A stretch of 64,000 bases of DNA from Taibaiella soli (GTDB lineage: Bacteria; Bacteroidota; Bacteroidia; Chitinophagales; Chitinophagaceae): positions 62,001 to 126,000 of the forward strand of contig NZ_QKTW01000002.1 of assembly GCF_003236175.1 (NCBI RefSeq), given 5' to 3'. The first letter of the stretch is position 1; every line of letters begins with the position of its first letter. Shown piece by piece: positions 34,626 to 42,777 of this stretch. The notes below the pieces were generated by a model. It did not search any database. It had not been told where the DNA came from and saw nothing but the letters and a program-made list of their open reading frames with translations. Made by a program: the position numbers and the translations under genes.

Positions 34626-35867
34626 ATGATTAATCAACGAAATAAATGGTTGGCTGTAGCAATTTTTAATTTGCTGGTCGTAGCCTTACTCGGTCTTACT
34701 TTGAGAAGCAAAATTCTTTTCAGTATTCCGGGAATTGATTTTGGAAATCTGCTGCAGGCGCATTCACATTTCGCTTTCGGTGGTTGGATAACACTCTGTC
34801 TTTTTATTCTAATGGTGTACGAAATTTTGCCTGCAGAAAAAGCCAGGCGGAAAATCTATCAGTGGCTTTTATTTGGGACGGCGTTTTCAGCAACAGGCAT
34901 GCTTTTTAGCTTTCCATTTCAGGGCTACGGAGCCGTGTCTATCTGTTGCTCTACATTGTTCATTTTCGTTAGCTATATTTTTAGTTGGTGTTTCGCCAGA
35001 GATGTTCTCAAAACAGAACGCGGCGACGGCGTTATTCTCTTAAGTATTACAGCTGTCATTTGTTTCGCCATTTCTTCAGTCGGACCATTTACACTGGCTT
35101 ATATTTTAGCGACACATAAAGCGGGAATGTCCTTGTATAAAGACTCTGTGTACACTTATCTGCATTTTCAATACAACGGTTTTTTTACATTAGCGGTTGT
35201 AGCATTGTTTATTAATTATTTTCGTTTACAGTTTAGTGAACATACAAAAAAACAGTTCCGCAGATTTGTAATCGTGCTCACGTTGTCTGTTGCGCCAACC
35301 CTTTTTCTTTCATTCTTATGGCATCCGGCTAATACAATTATACGACTGATAGCTTATCTGGGCTGTGTCTTGCTGGCTGCAACGCTCGTGTTTTTTTTCA
35401 AAGCCTTCAATACAATAAAGAAGAACGGACTGTCGATAACAAATCCAGTTGCAAAGGTTGTAGGTATTATTTCCTGGATCGCATTTGCATTGAAAACTGC
35501 TGTGCAAATTGGCATCGCAGTTCCGGCAATTGGCCATGCTGTTTTTGGTGACAGACCCATTATTATAGGTTATCTGCATTTAGTGATGCTCGGTTTTCTT
35601 ACGCTGTTCCTTTTGTTTTATCTTATGAATCTCGGTTTTTTTTCGGGTAGTAAAACCTTCAAAGCCGGCATTATTATTTTTTCTGCAGCTGTGATTGCGA
35701 ATGAAGTTTTTCTGATGGCACAAGGACTTACAGCCATGATCATGATTGGCAGTACTATTTATCCGCTGTTGTTGTGGTTCGCAGCAATCGGGCTGACAAC
35801 AGGTGCGGCTTTGATTGCATTACCCGCTTTGAAAAATTTTAAATCGAAACTGCAGGCGAGAAACTAA
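34626..35867 (+). CDS. 12-TM membrane protein, haem-copper-oxidase subunit I-like
   Basis: A 413-residue inner-membrane protein in which I count 12 hydrophobic segments, the topology of oxidase/NO-reductase subunit I. Histidines fall at suggestive places: HSHFAFGGW in TM2, YLHFQYNGFF in TM6, FLWHPAN at TM7 and GYLHLVMLG in TM10. The set is incomplete against real oxidases (one His, not two, at TM7 and TM10), so it is not a normal terminal oxidase. Position between the NO-defence genes and the nos operon suggests a role with NO or haem. An NnrS-like or entirely new family is possible. Confidence 0.6.
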   Translation: MINQRNKWLAVAIFNLLVVALLGLTLRSKILFSIPGIDFGNLLQAHSHFAFGGWITLCLFILMVYEILPAEKARRKIYQWLLFGTAFSATGMLFSFPFQGYGAVSICCSTLFIFVSYIFSWCFARDVLKTERGDGVILLSITAVICFAISSVGPFTLAYILATHKAGMSLYKDSVYTYLHFQYNGFFTLAVVALFINYFRLQFSEHTKKQFRRFVIVLTLSVAPTLFLSFLWHPANTIIRLIAYLGCVLLAATLVFFFKAFNTIKKNGLSITNPVAKVVGIISWIAFALKTAVQIGIAVPAIGHAVFGDRPIIIGYLHLVMLGFLTLFLLFYLMNLGFFSGSKTFKAGIIIFSAAVIANEVFLMAQGLTAMIMIGSTIYPLLLWFAAIGLTTGAALIALPALKNFKSKLQARN

Positions 35868-36631
35868 AGGTTTTTTCTCCGGAATATTCTTACAGAAGCA
35901 ATCAATGGCAGCGCAACCCAGATCAGCAGGCAGGTGCAGGCATATGCGATGCCTATAAATGAACCCAGGAATTTTTTAAATAATGCGCCCGAATAACCCA
36001 TCATTACAGCAACATCCAGTTTTAATAACACGAGAATACGGCCGAGGTCAATTGGATTGAGTGAGATGAAACCGATTACTGGTTTGTCTATCGGGTAGTC
36101 TGAAAAAGAATAGATAAAAGCGAGTAATAGCCCGTCGAAAATCAATGTGAAAAATAAAGCGGTTACGATTGCTGCACCGATTCCTTTTGTTTTATCACTG
36201 AATATCACAAATATCAGCAAGCCGATTGCAGAGAAAACAAGTGTTAGAAAAACACCGCTAAGCAGTAACATAAGAGATGCCGGATTAAATGCCAGCATCA
36301 TCACCGGAACACCAATTCCTATAACATAAGCCGCGGTGAGCGCGGTTGCGACGCCGGTGTAGTTGGCTAATAGCATCGTTTTCCTTTTTACAGGTTGTGC
36401 CAGTAACAGTTCAATAAATTCCGAAGAATTGAAGAAATAGATCGTAGAGAAAAGCAGATTGATTAACGGTACAAAAAGCAAGGTGACGTTCAGCAGGCTT
36501 AAAATACCCTTGCTGATATTGCCGCTCATTCCCAGTACTGAAAAGGAAAGAATAAACAATACAATTGTGTATACCGCAACCGTTTTGTTTTTGATAAGAT
36601 CCAGAAGGACGTATTTAACGATGGTTTTCAT
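35864..36631 (-). CDS. nosY: NosY, ABC-type permease for nitrous oxide reductase maturation
   Basis: A 255-residue permease with six membrane segments, the membrane part of the NosFY exporter needed for copper-site assembly of NosZ. The ATG at 36631 (MKTIVKYVLLDLIKNK) fits the family start better than the upstream 36661. It overlaps the nosF end by 17 bases. Last gene of the nos operon. Its stop overlaps by four bases the end of the convergent 12-TM gene. Confidence 0.87.
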   Translation of the reverse strand: MKTIVKYVLLDLIKNKTVAVYTIVLFILSFSVLGMSGNISKGILSLLNVTLLFVPLINLLFSTIYFFNSSEFIELLLAQPVKRKTMLLANYTGVATALTAAYVIGIGVPVMMLAFNPASLMLLLSGVFLTLVFSAIGLLIFVIFSDKTKGIGAAIVTALFFTLIFDGLLLAFIYSFSDYPIDKPVIGFISLNPIDLGRILVLLKLDVAVMMGYSGALFKKFLGSFIGIAYACTCLLIWVALPLIASVRIFRRKNL

Positions 36632-37340
36632 ATGCATATCCGTTTTGCATGATTGCCGCAATTACTTTGTTTAGCCGCTCTTCACCAGTTGATGCTCTTA
36701 GTTCTTCCGCCGTTTTATAGAAAACAAGCGCTCCATCCTGGAGATACATCACATGGCTGGTGATTTCGTCAAGATCGCTGATGACGTGCGATGTAATAAG
36801 TATCAGTTTGCCATTGTCGCGCTCCAGCGCAATTTTGTTTTTCAGTATTTCACTTGCCACAGGATCCAGGCCGGCGGTGGGTTCATCCATAATGAGCAGA
36901 TTTGGCCGAAACAGAAATGCAAGACAGGCACTTACTTTTTGACGTGTTCCTCCGGAAAGGCTTTTCATAGTTTTATGTTCAATGGCACGCAGCGAAAACC
37001 GTTCAATCAATTCTTCGTCGTAGCTGTTTACGTCTTTTCGCATTTCCTTGAGCATGCGGATGACCTGACGGATAGTCATATTCTCCGGGTAACGGCCGAT
37101 TTGCGGCATGTAGCCGATGTCTGCCTTGTAGGCCCAGTCTTTTTTTACATCGTGTCCGTTGACTTTAATAACGCCTGATTCCGCAATCACGAGACCCAGA
37201 ATAGATTTGATAAGCGTTGTTTTGCCAGATCCGTTAGGGCCAAGCAATGAAACTGTTTGCCCTTTGTAAAATGCAGCACTGATATCGTTCAGTGCGTAGA
37301 ATTTTCCGTATCGTTTGGTCAGATTTTCAATTTTAATCAT
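36615..37340 (-). CDS. nosF: NosF, ABC transporter ATP-binding protein
   Basis: A 241-residue cytoplasmic ATPase with Walker A GPNGSGKTT (residues ~34-42), signature KSLSGGTRQK, Walker B LLIMDEPTAGLDP and the H-loop ITSHV. It energises the NosDFY complex that supplies sulfur/copper-site maturation to NosZ in the periplasm. It overlaps nosD by four bases. Confidence 0.92.
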   Translation of the reverse strand: MIKIENLTKRYGKFYALNDISAAFYKGQTVSLLGPNGSGKTTLIKSILGLVIAESGVIKVNGHDVKKDWAYKADIGYMPQIGRYPENMTIRQVIRMLKEMRKDVNSYDEELIERFSLRAIEHKTMKSLSGGTRQKVSACLAFLFRPNLLIMDEPTAGLDPVASEILKNKIALERDNGKLILITSHVISDLDEITSHVMYLQDGALVFYKTAEELRASTGEERLNKVIAAIMQNGYAYENHR

Positions 37341-38587
37341 AGCGCTATTTTCCTCATTGCGGGATGGTCATCTTTAAGTTTGTCGGGTGTCAGTGTGGGT
37401 AATACCTTTTCTACTTCGTCAAGTACATTGGTAAAAACGCTGTGGTAAAGGATCATAGCGGGCGGAATTTTTTCCGTCACTACCGAATACATACTTACGG
37501 GATAGTAGGGTACATCTCCTATGTTGTCTTTATTCAGATCATAACCATCATATTTATCCCAGAAATTTCTGTCAAAATAGTTGAGCATCAATGTGCCATT
37601 GGTCGCAACGTCAAACGAGTTACCTAGAAAATTGTTTTCATTAAAATTGCTGCCGCTGCAACTGGCCTGTACACGCAACGCCCATCCGTTATCTTCTATT
37701 AAGTTACGCTTTACATCAACACGAGTTGTTCCTTCCATGTAAATGGCGACTGTATTTTTTATAAAGCGATTATGGAGGATTTTGCTGTCAGTAATGTCTT
37801 TCAGGAGCAAACCATACGCAGCTTCACCCCAGTTGTGCGTGAAGATATTGTCGGTCATCAGCACATGATTGGAATACATGACCGCAACGCCAGCGCCGTT
37901 ATCCTGAAATACATTTTTACTGTAAGCGTCATTATTGGAAAACATAAAGTGCAATCCGTATCGCAGATTATGTTCTGACCGGTTGGATAAAATTTTTGAA
38001 TCGGTCACAAATTCAAAATAGATGCCGTCTCTGTGTCCGGAAACAACATTGTTATTAATAAGCAGATTGCCCGATTTCCAGGCATGAATGCCATTGCCGC
38101 CGTTTATCTCGTTGGCAATAGTTGATTGAACAAGGTTATTGCTTACCGTGCACGCCGTCGAATTCTGGAGATAGATACCAAAGCTGTTATTGATCAGTTT
38201 GCAGTTGAATATACGCACGCCTTTAGCATTGATCACTTTAATGCCCGCCATATCCGTAACCGCAGTACGACCGGTATTGGAAACCTGAATGCCCTGGATG
38301 AAAACGGAATCGTGCTGTATGAGAAACCCCTGATACTTGCTAACCGCGTCAATAATGGCGTTAGGCTCACCAAGAATGGTTATTCTTTTATTTACCACAA
38401 TATCATGTTGTAGATATTTGCCGGCGGTAATGAATAGCGTATCGCCGTCGTGCGCTACATTTATCGCTGATTGAATAGATATGCTGCCGGAAGATACTTT
38501 GAAAAGTTTTCCGAATCCCGTTGCCGGAAAAAGGAACAAAATGGTGAGCAGAAGAATTTGGGTTGAACGTAAGCGCTGAACTTTCAT
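37337..38587 (-). CDS. nosD: NosD, periplasmic copper-processing beta-helix protein
   Basis: A 416-residue secreted protein with a signal peptide (residues ~1-26) and many right-handed parallel beta-helix turns (NSFGIYLQNSTACTVSNN, HRDGIYFEFVTDSKI and similar), as in the NosD/CASH family. It ends with the NosD-specific FDRNFWDKYDGYDLNKDNIGD region. It works with NosFY in CuZ-site assembly. It overlaps nosL and nosF by four bases on each side. Confidence 0.93.
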   Translation of the reverse strand: MKVQRLRSTQILLLTILFLFPATGFGKLFKVSSGSISIQSAINVAHDGDTLFITAGKYLQHDIVVNKRITILGEPNAIIDAVSKYQGFLIQHDSVFIQGIQVSNTGRTAVTDMAGIKVINAKGVRIFNCKLINNSFGIYLQNSTACTVSNNLVQSTIANEINGGNGIHAWKSGNLLINNNVVSGHRDGIYFEFVTDSKILSNRSEHNLRYGLHFMFSNNDAYSKNVFQDNGAGVAVMYSNHVLMTDNIFTHNWGEAAYGLLLKDITDSKILHNRFIKNTVAIYMEGTTRVDVKRNLIEDNGWALRVQASCSGSNFNENNFLGNSFDVATNGTLMLNYFDRNFWDKYDGYDLNKDNIGDVPYYPVSMYSVVTEKIPPAMILYHSVFTNVLDEVEKVLPTLTPDKLKDDHPAMRKIAL

Positions 38588-39003
38588 TTGAGATCATTCC
38601 AGGTGAGGATATTGCTTTGCAATTGTGCGGCTACGTCCTGAGCAGCAGCGTTCGACTCAAAGGCCGCGTAGTTACCGTTCATCGGTGTATGGAGTGTCTC
38701 GCTGTGTATGTATTTTGCCTGGTAAGCATCGAGAAACTTGTCATCGGGTGCTGCGTAGTTAGCGATAAATAGCCGTGCATTCTTGCCGGCATTACTATTT
38801 TGTTTTAGCCACTGAAGCAGACACCCCAAATCATCAAACTTATAAGGCTTACCTTTTTCAGTAAGTAATTCACAGGCAAACCGTTTGTCGACGATCGTCA
38901 TCTTGCAATGTTCACAAGGATCTTTTCCATAGGTGATCGGCTCGAATTCGGATTTGCAGCCCATGAGGTAAATGGCTGCGATCAGCAACGCTATGTATCT
39001 CAT
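38584..39003 (-). CDS. nosL: NosL, copper-chaperone lipoprotein
   Basis: A 139-residue lipoprotein (lipidated Cys 16 in YLMGC) with the copper-binding CxxCxM motif CEHCKM (Cys 30, Cys 33, Met 35) that defines NosL. It delivers Cu(I) to apo-NosZ at the periplasmic face. It overlaps both neighbours by four bases, so translation is coupled. Confidence 0.93.
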   Translation of the reverse strand: MRYIALLIAAIYLMGCKSEFEPITYGKDPCEHCKMTIVDKRFACELLTEKGKPYKFDDLGCLLQWLKQNSNAGKNARLFIANYAAPDDKFLDAYQAKYIHSETLHTPMNGNYAAFESNAAAQDVAAQLQSNILTWNDLK

Positions 39004-39575
39004 TTCTTTGCTTTTTTTAATTCCAAAAATGTAATGATCACCAGCATCACACCAGCTGCGATATAAAACCAGCCTCCGACATGCGGTTGCGAAAGCGCTT
39101 CAAAATTCAACATCTTTTTATAGCCTAGTAATGGCGGTTGATAAGACATTCCGGGAACTTTGATAGGCGCTTCGGGATTAAGATTGTGTCCGTAATTATA
39201 TTCCCATTTATAGAAATCGTAAAATGAAAATACTGCGATAAATAAGAAAATGACAGTCCATAAATAATAGCCGATTTTCCGGTTCACGATAAAAACGATC
39301 ACGCCAATTCCCATAAATGCCAGCATCGTCGCAGGCAAAAAAACAAACTCGGCGAAATCTTTTTTGTGAATGGAACTCATGCCGATATAATGGTTCAGAC
39401 CATTGATAATATCGACGTCACCTGTAATATTGTTGATCCAGATTTGCATAGACAACCCGCCAGGATATTGGGGGGCACGCAGATCTATTTGCCACATTGG
39501 GAAAAACCAGAGTGTAGCGAGGAATAAGATAACAACGATGACGCTAATTCTGCCTGAGATGGTGAGTTTTTTCAT
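39000..39575 (-). CDS. nos-cluster membrane protein of unknown function (191 aa)
   Basis: A 191-residue inner-membrane protein with about four hydrophobic segments (N-terminal, two central, one C-terminal) and the distinctive stretches PMWQIDLRAPQYPGGLSMQI and KKMLNFEALSQPHVGGWFY. It is embedded between nosZ and nosL and overlaps nosL by four bases, so it must belong to the N2O pathway. It may be the counterpart of small membrane proteins often seen in clade II nos clusters. No catalytic motif is visible; a role in electron transfer or maturation is inference. Confidence 0.75.
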   Translation of the reverse strand: MKKLTISGRISVIVVILFLATLWFFPMWQIDLRAPQYPGGLSMQIWINNITGDVDIINGLNHYIGMSSIHKKDFAEFVFLPATMLAFMGIGVIVFIVNRKIGYYLWTVIFLFIAVFSFYDFYKWEYNYGHNLNPEAPIKVPGMSYQPPLLGYKKMLNFEALSQPHVGGWFYIAAGVMLVIITFLELKKAKK

Positions 39576-39630
39576 TCGGTAGAAATAATACAGGCAGCGA
39601 ATCGCTCGCTGCCTGTGATAAACGGATCAT

Positions 39631-41601
39631 TTATTTTGCCGAAGCAGTAGTGTCGATAACTCCGGTTCCGAATTTCAGCGGAACATTACTTCCTTTAGCA
39701 GATACTCTTAAGTAGCCAGACATTTCCTGGTGTAAAGCCGAGCAAAAGTCGGTACAATAGTATGGATAAATACCTTGTTTCTGAGGAGAGAACCGAAGCG
39801 TTGCCGTTTCTCCTGGCATGACGAGCAACTCGGCATCCGGATTATTTTTAATCGCAAATCCATGTGGCAGATCCCAATCCTGTTCCAGATTTGTTACGTG
39901 AAAGTATACGTCATCGCCAACGTAAACGCCTTCAATATTATCAGGCACCAGATGCGAACGAATAGCAGTCATATAAACATCTACACGATTGCCGTTACGA
40001 ACAACATTGGCTTTTTTCTCGCCCATTGTCACGTATTGGTTGCCATTTTTATTGATGTCATAGAATTTGACTTGTTTGTCTTTGATGAGTGCAGCAGGGC
40101 AAGCCTGTCCGTAGTGCGGTTCGCCGATCGTTGGGAAGTCAAGAATCAGCTGCATTTTATCACCTGAAATATCGTACAGCTGTGCAGACTGGCAAAGCTC
40201 CGGACCCGTTGGCAGGTACCTGTCTTTGGTGATTTTATTGTAAGCCACGAGATATTTGCCGTATGGTTTTCTGGTATCCCCACCAGGTACCATCAGGTGA
40301 CCAACTGAATAGTAAGTCGGTGCACGATCCAATACCTGCAGGTCTTTGAGTCGCCATTTTACCACTTCTGAAGAAAGGAACATGGAAGTATAGGCATTGC
40401 CTTTATCATCAAATTCAGTATGCAACGGACCAAGCCCTGGTTTTTGCACTTCGCCATGCAAAGCCGCTTCGTATTTGATTACCGGAATGCCATAGAAATC
40501 TCCGTCAAATGCTTTATCCTGAATTGCCTTTTGAAATTTTGCAAAAGAGAATACCGGAATCAGCGCTGCGAGTTTACCACTGCCCACAAAATATTCACCG
40601 GTAGGATCTACGTCACAACCATGCGGCGATTTTGGACATGGAATCATATAAACCATATCCGGACAGTCTTTCGGATCCAGCACCAAAACATCATGCTCAA
40701 TTACAGACGTAGCAGTTTGTTTAGCTTCATCGTAAGTATTATGCGCATAATCTGCGGCCATTTTTTTGCCTTTGCCGGCTTTTGCATATTCTTCCGCTTT
40801 TTTCCAGTTTACAGCAACAATAAAGTCTTTGTCTTTCTGCGAAGCGTTTACTTCGAGTAATGTATAAGCTTGTTCAGTATTGTAGCAGGAGAAGAAAAAC
40901 CAATCGTGCGAAGGGCCTTTACCAGCATGGCTCAGATCAAGGTTCATGCCCGGTAATACGATCTGGAAAGCCAGATTCATGTGTCCGGTATTTTTATCAA
41001 CGCTGATAAAAGAGGCTGTACTCCTGAAATTCTTTTTAAACGAACTGATCGGTACATCTTCGTCACCCATCGGAACGGAAAAGCGGGTACCGGCCACCAC
41101 ATACTCTGTATTCTCTGTAATAAAAGGAGATGAGTGGTTACCCGCACTATTCGGTATTTGCAGTATTTCTGCGGTTTTAAATGTCGTTAGGTCAATACGG
41201 GCGACACGAGGTGTATTGTTAGCATTGGCAAATAGCCATTTTCCATCGTGCTCGCCGTTTGTTTGGGATAGATCTAAGTGGTGCTGATCATCCCACGGAA
41301 TCTCGCCGAAAGTTGTGTTCAGCATAGCCTTCGTTTCTTCGTTATAACCCCAGCCATTTTCAGGGTTTTTGGAGAATACCGGTATTACTTTTAAAAGCCG
41401 TCCTGATGGCAGCCCATACACGCTTACCTGTCCACTGAATCCTCCGGAGACAAAATTGTAGAATTCATCGTATTTGCCCGGTGCAACGTAAACCTTACTG
41501 GCGGCATCTCCGACAACTGCAGCTTCTGCAGATTTCATTTTACAGGAGGGGGTGGTGGTGTAAAGTGAAATTGTACAGAGTGTGATTATGATTTTTTTCA
41601 T
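39631..41601 (-). CDS. nosZ: Nitrous oxide reductase NosZ, clade II (Sec-type)
   Basis: A 656-residue periplasmic multicopper enzyme reducing N2O to N2. The C-terminal cupredoxin has the CuA ligands in CTDFCSALHQEM (Cys 616, Cys 620, His 624, Met 627). The N-terminal propeller carries CuZ histidine regions such as DDQHHLD, KSPHGCD and GPLHTEFD. The leader has no twin arginine (MKKIIITLCTISLYTTTPSC), so it is of the Sec-dependent clade II; a Cys at the end of the leader may be lipidated, though the lipobox is weak. Third gene of the operon, behind two cytochromes. Confidence 0.96.
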   Translation of the reverse strand: MKKIIITLCTISLYTTTPSCKMKSAEAAVVGDAASKVYVAPGKYDEFYNFVSGGFSGQVSVYGLPSGRLLKVIPVFSKNPENGWGYNEETKAMLNTTFGEIPWDDQHHLDLSQTNGEHDGKWLFANANNTPRVARIDLTTFKTAEILQIPNSAGNHSSPFITENTEYVVAGTRFSVPMGDEDVPISSFKKNFRSTASFISVDKNTGHMNLAFQIVLPGMNLDLSHAGKGPSHDWFFFSCYNTEQAYTLLEVNASQKDKDFIVAVNWKKAEEYAKAGKGKKMAADYAHNTYDEAKQTATSVIEHDVLVLDPKDCPDMVYMIPCPKSPHGCDVDPTGEYFVGSGKLAALIPVFSFAKFQKAIQDKAFDGDFYGIPVIKYEAALHGEVQKPGLGPLHTEFDDKGNAYTSMFLSSEVVKWRLKDLQVLDRAPTYYSVGHLMVPGGDTRKPYGKYLVAYNKITKDRYLPTGPELCQSAQLYDISGDKMQLILDFPTIGEPHYGQACPAALIKDKQVKFYDINKNGNQYVTMGEKKANVVRNGNRVDVYMTAIRSHLVPDNIEGVYVGDDVYFHVTNLEQDWDLPHGFAIKNNPDAELLVMPGETATLRFSPQKQGIYPYYCTDFCSALHQEMSGYLRVSAKGSNVPLKFGTGVIDTTASAK

Positions 41602-41623
41602 TGAAAAATATTGAAGGGATCAA

Positions 41624-42100
41624 TTAATTTTTATTGTCGTTGCTTCTCATAAATTCCAACACATTTCTGGCGTCATTGTCGCTCAAATTCTGATTGGGCA
41701 TCCTAACCATACAAACTTCCAGCATGGCTTGTGCCTGTGCATCTTTGTTGATCATCTCGTCGGTGTTGGTAACAAAATTCATAATCCATTCGGGGCGTCT
41801 CCGGTCCGTAACACCTTTCCATCCCGGACCTACAAGCTTTTCGCTGGTAAGTTTATGGCAGGAGCCACACTTTATATCGTAGATGCTTTTTCCGGCGGTA
41901 ATCATTTGTTGGTCGAGTGGATGAGTGAGGGTAACGTTTGTAAATTTCCCCTGACCGATTGCGCTTGACGAAGTATCTCTGACTACTTTTTCCTGACTGC
42001 TTTCCTGCTTCGGACTGAAGTGACAGCTTGCCAGAATGAGTGCGCAGATACTTGCAGCGAAAAGGTTTCGTTTGCTAAAAAAAGCGTTAGTTCTTGCCAT
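41624..42100 (-). CDS. c-type cytochrome lipoprotein, nos-associated
   Basis: A 158-residue monohaem cytochrome c. It carries a lipoprotein signal (LILASC, Cys 26), the haem site CGSCH (Cys 78, Cys 81, His 82) and a probable Met axial ligand in VRMPNQNLSD. It likely donates electrons to NosZ. It is a tandem paralogue of the upstream cytochrome, which it overlaps by 14 bases; the two share the segments GPGWKGVTDRR and NFVTNTDEMI. Confidence 0.92.
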   Translation of the reverse strand: MARTNAFFSKRNLFAASICALILASCHFSPKQESSQEKVVRDTSSSAIGQGKFTNVTLTHPLDQQMITAGKSIYDIKCGSCHKLTSEKLVGPGWKGVTDRRRPEWIMNFVTNTDEMINKDAQAQAMLEVCMVRMPNQNLSDNDARNVLEFMRSNDNKN

Positions 42101-42599
42101 CGTTCTTCCTCATGAATTCAAGAATTTCCATTGCCTGCTGATCATTGAGATTTTGGTTGGGCATTTTAACCATACAGATTTCCATCATCTTTTGTGCGGT
42201 CGCATCTTTATCAATCATCTCGTCTGTGTTGGTTACAAAATTCAAGATCCATTCCGGTGTACGTCTGTCGGTAACACCTTTCCATCCCGGACCTACCAGT
42301 TTTTCCTCGGTGAGCTTGTGGCAGGAGCCGCATTTCACATCATAGGTTGCTTTACCAGCGTCAACGAGTTTTTGATCGAGCGGATGGTTGAGCTTTACAT
42401 CTTTGAACTTTCCTATTCCTTTTGATGTAGTGTTATCACTTGGAACTTCACCTGGTTTGTTGGCTAAGGAATCACCGGGCTCTTGGACGTATTGGCCTGG
42501 AGGAGGGTTGCTGGGAGCCTTTTCGGTATTTGATCCGCAGCTGTAGATCATGCTAGCGCTTATTGCGAATGCAAGTAATAAATAATATTTCCGTGCCAT
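42087..42599 (-). CDS. c-type cytochrome lipoprotein, first gene of the nos operon
   Basis: A 170-residue monohaem cytochrome c with lipoprotein signal (MIYSC, Cys 21), a Pro-rich spacer, the haem site CGSCH (Cys 90, Cys 93, His 94) and the axial Met in VKMPNQNL. Highly similar to the following cytochrome, so it arose by duplication. It is the first gene behind the promoter with two FNR-like boxes, thus its ATG defines the 5' end of the operon. Confidence 0.92.
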   Translation of the reverse strand: MARKYYLLLAFAISASMIYSCGSNTEKAPSNPPPGQYVQEPGDSLANKPGEVPSDNTTSKGIGKFKDVKLNHPLDQKLVDAGKATYDVKCGSCHKLTEEKLVGPGWKGVTDRRTPEWILNFVTNTDEMIDKDATAQKMMEICMVKMPNQNLNDQQAMEILEFMRKNDGKN

Positions 42600-42618
42600 T
42601 GCAAATAATTTAGTATGT

Positions 42619-42626
42619 CAAATATA
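42619..42626 (-). promoter_or_regulatory. -7 promoter box TATATTTG of the nos operon
   Basis: Read on the minus strand TATATTTG matches TAnnTTTG. Transcription would start about seven bases from its centre, near 42615, leaving a leader of roughly 16 bases before the ATG at 42599. Confidence 0.65.
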
Positions 42627-42649
42627 CATATAATTTTATGCAATGTTTT

Positions 42650-42663
42650 ATGATATCTATCAT
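42650..42663. promoter_or_regulatory. FNR/DNR-like box, proximal
   Basis: ATGAT-ATCT-ATCAT is a perfect dyad with the Crp/Fnr core TGAT-N4-ATCA. Its centre is about 41 bases from the predicted start, the classical position of an activating Crp/Fnr-family dimer. Confidence 0.7.
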
Positions 42664-42670
42664 GTATTCC

Positions 42671-42684
42671 TTGATAAGTATCAT
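42671..42684. promoter_or_regulatory. FNR/DNR-like box, distal
   Basis: TTGAT-AAGT-ATCAT has the FNR consensus TTGAT-N4-ATCAA with one mismatch. It is centred exactly 21 bp from the proximal box, i.e. two helical turns, so two dimers would bind the same DNA face. Confidence 0.7.
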
Positions 42685-42717
42685 GTTTGTTGCTGTTTTT
42701 TTTGTTATAGTGTATTG

Positions 42718-42757
42718 AAAAAGAACAGCCCACACAGTTTGTGCGGGCTGTTCTTTT
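42718..42757. terminator. Terminator behind DUF1963 gene
   Basis: AAGAACAGCCC(G) and CGGGCTGTTCTT pair with a 12-base loop holding CACA/TGTG, and both sides have A/T runs. It ends the DUF1963 gene on the minus strand and insulates the nos promoter. Confidence 0.85.
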
Positions 42758-42777
42758 TGGTATGGTCAGGTAACGGC

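Noticed and set aside
39775-40860. Long + strand ORFs within nosZ
   Set aside because: They are antisense shadows of nosZ without homology or start context.
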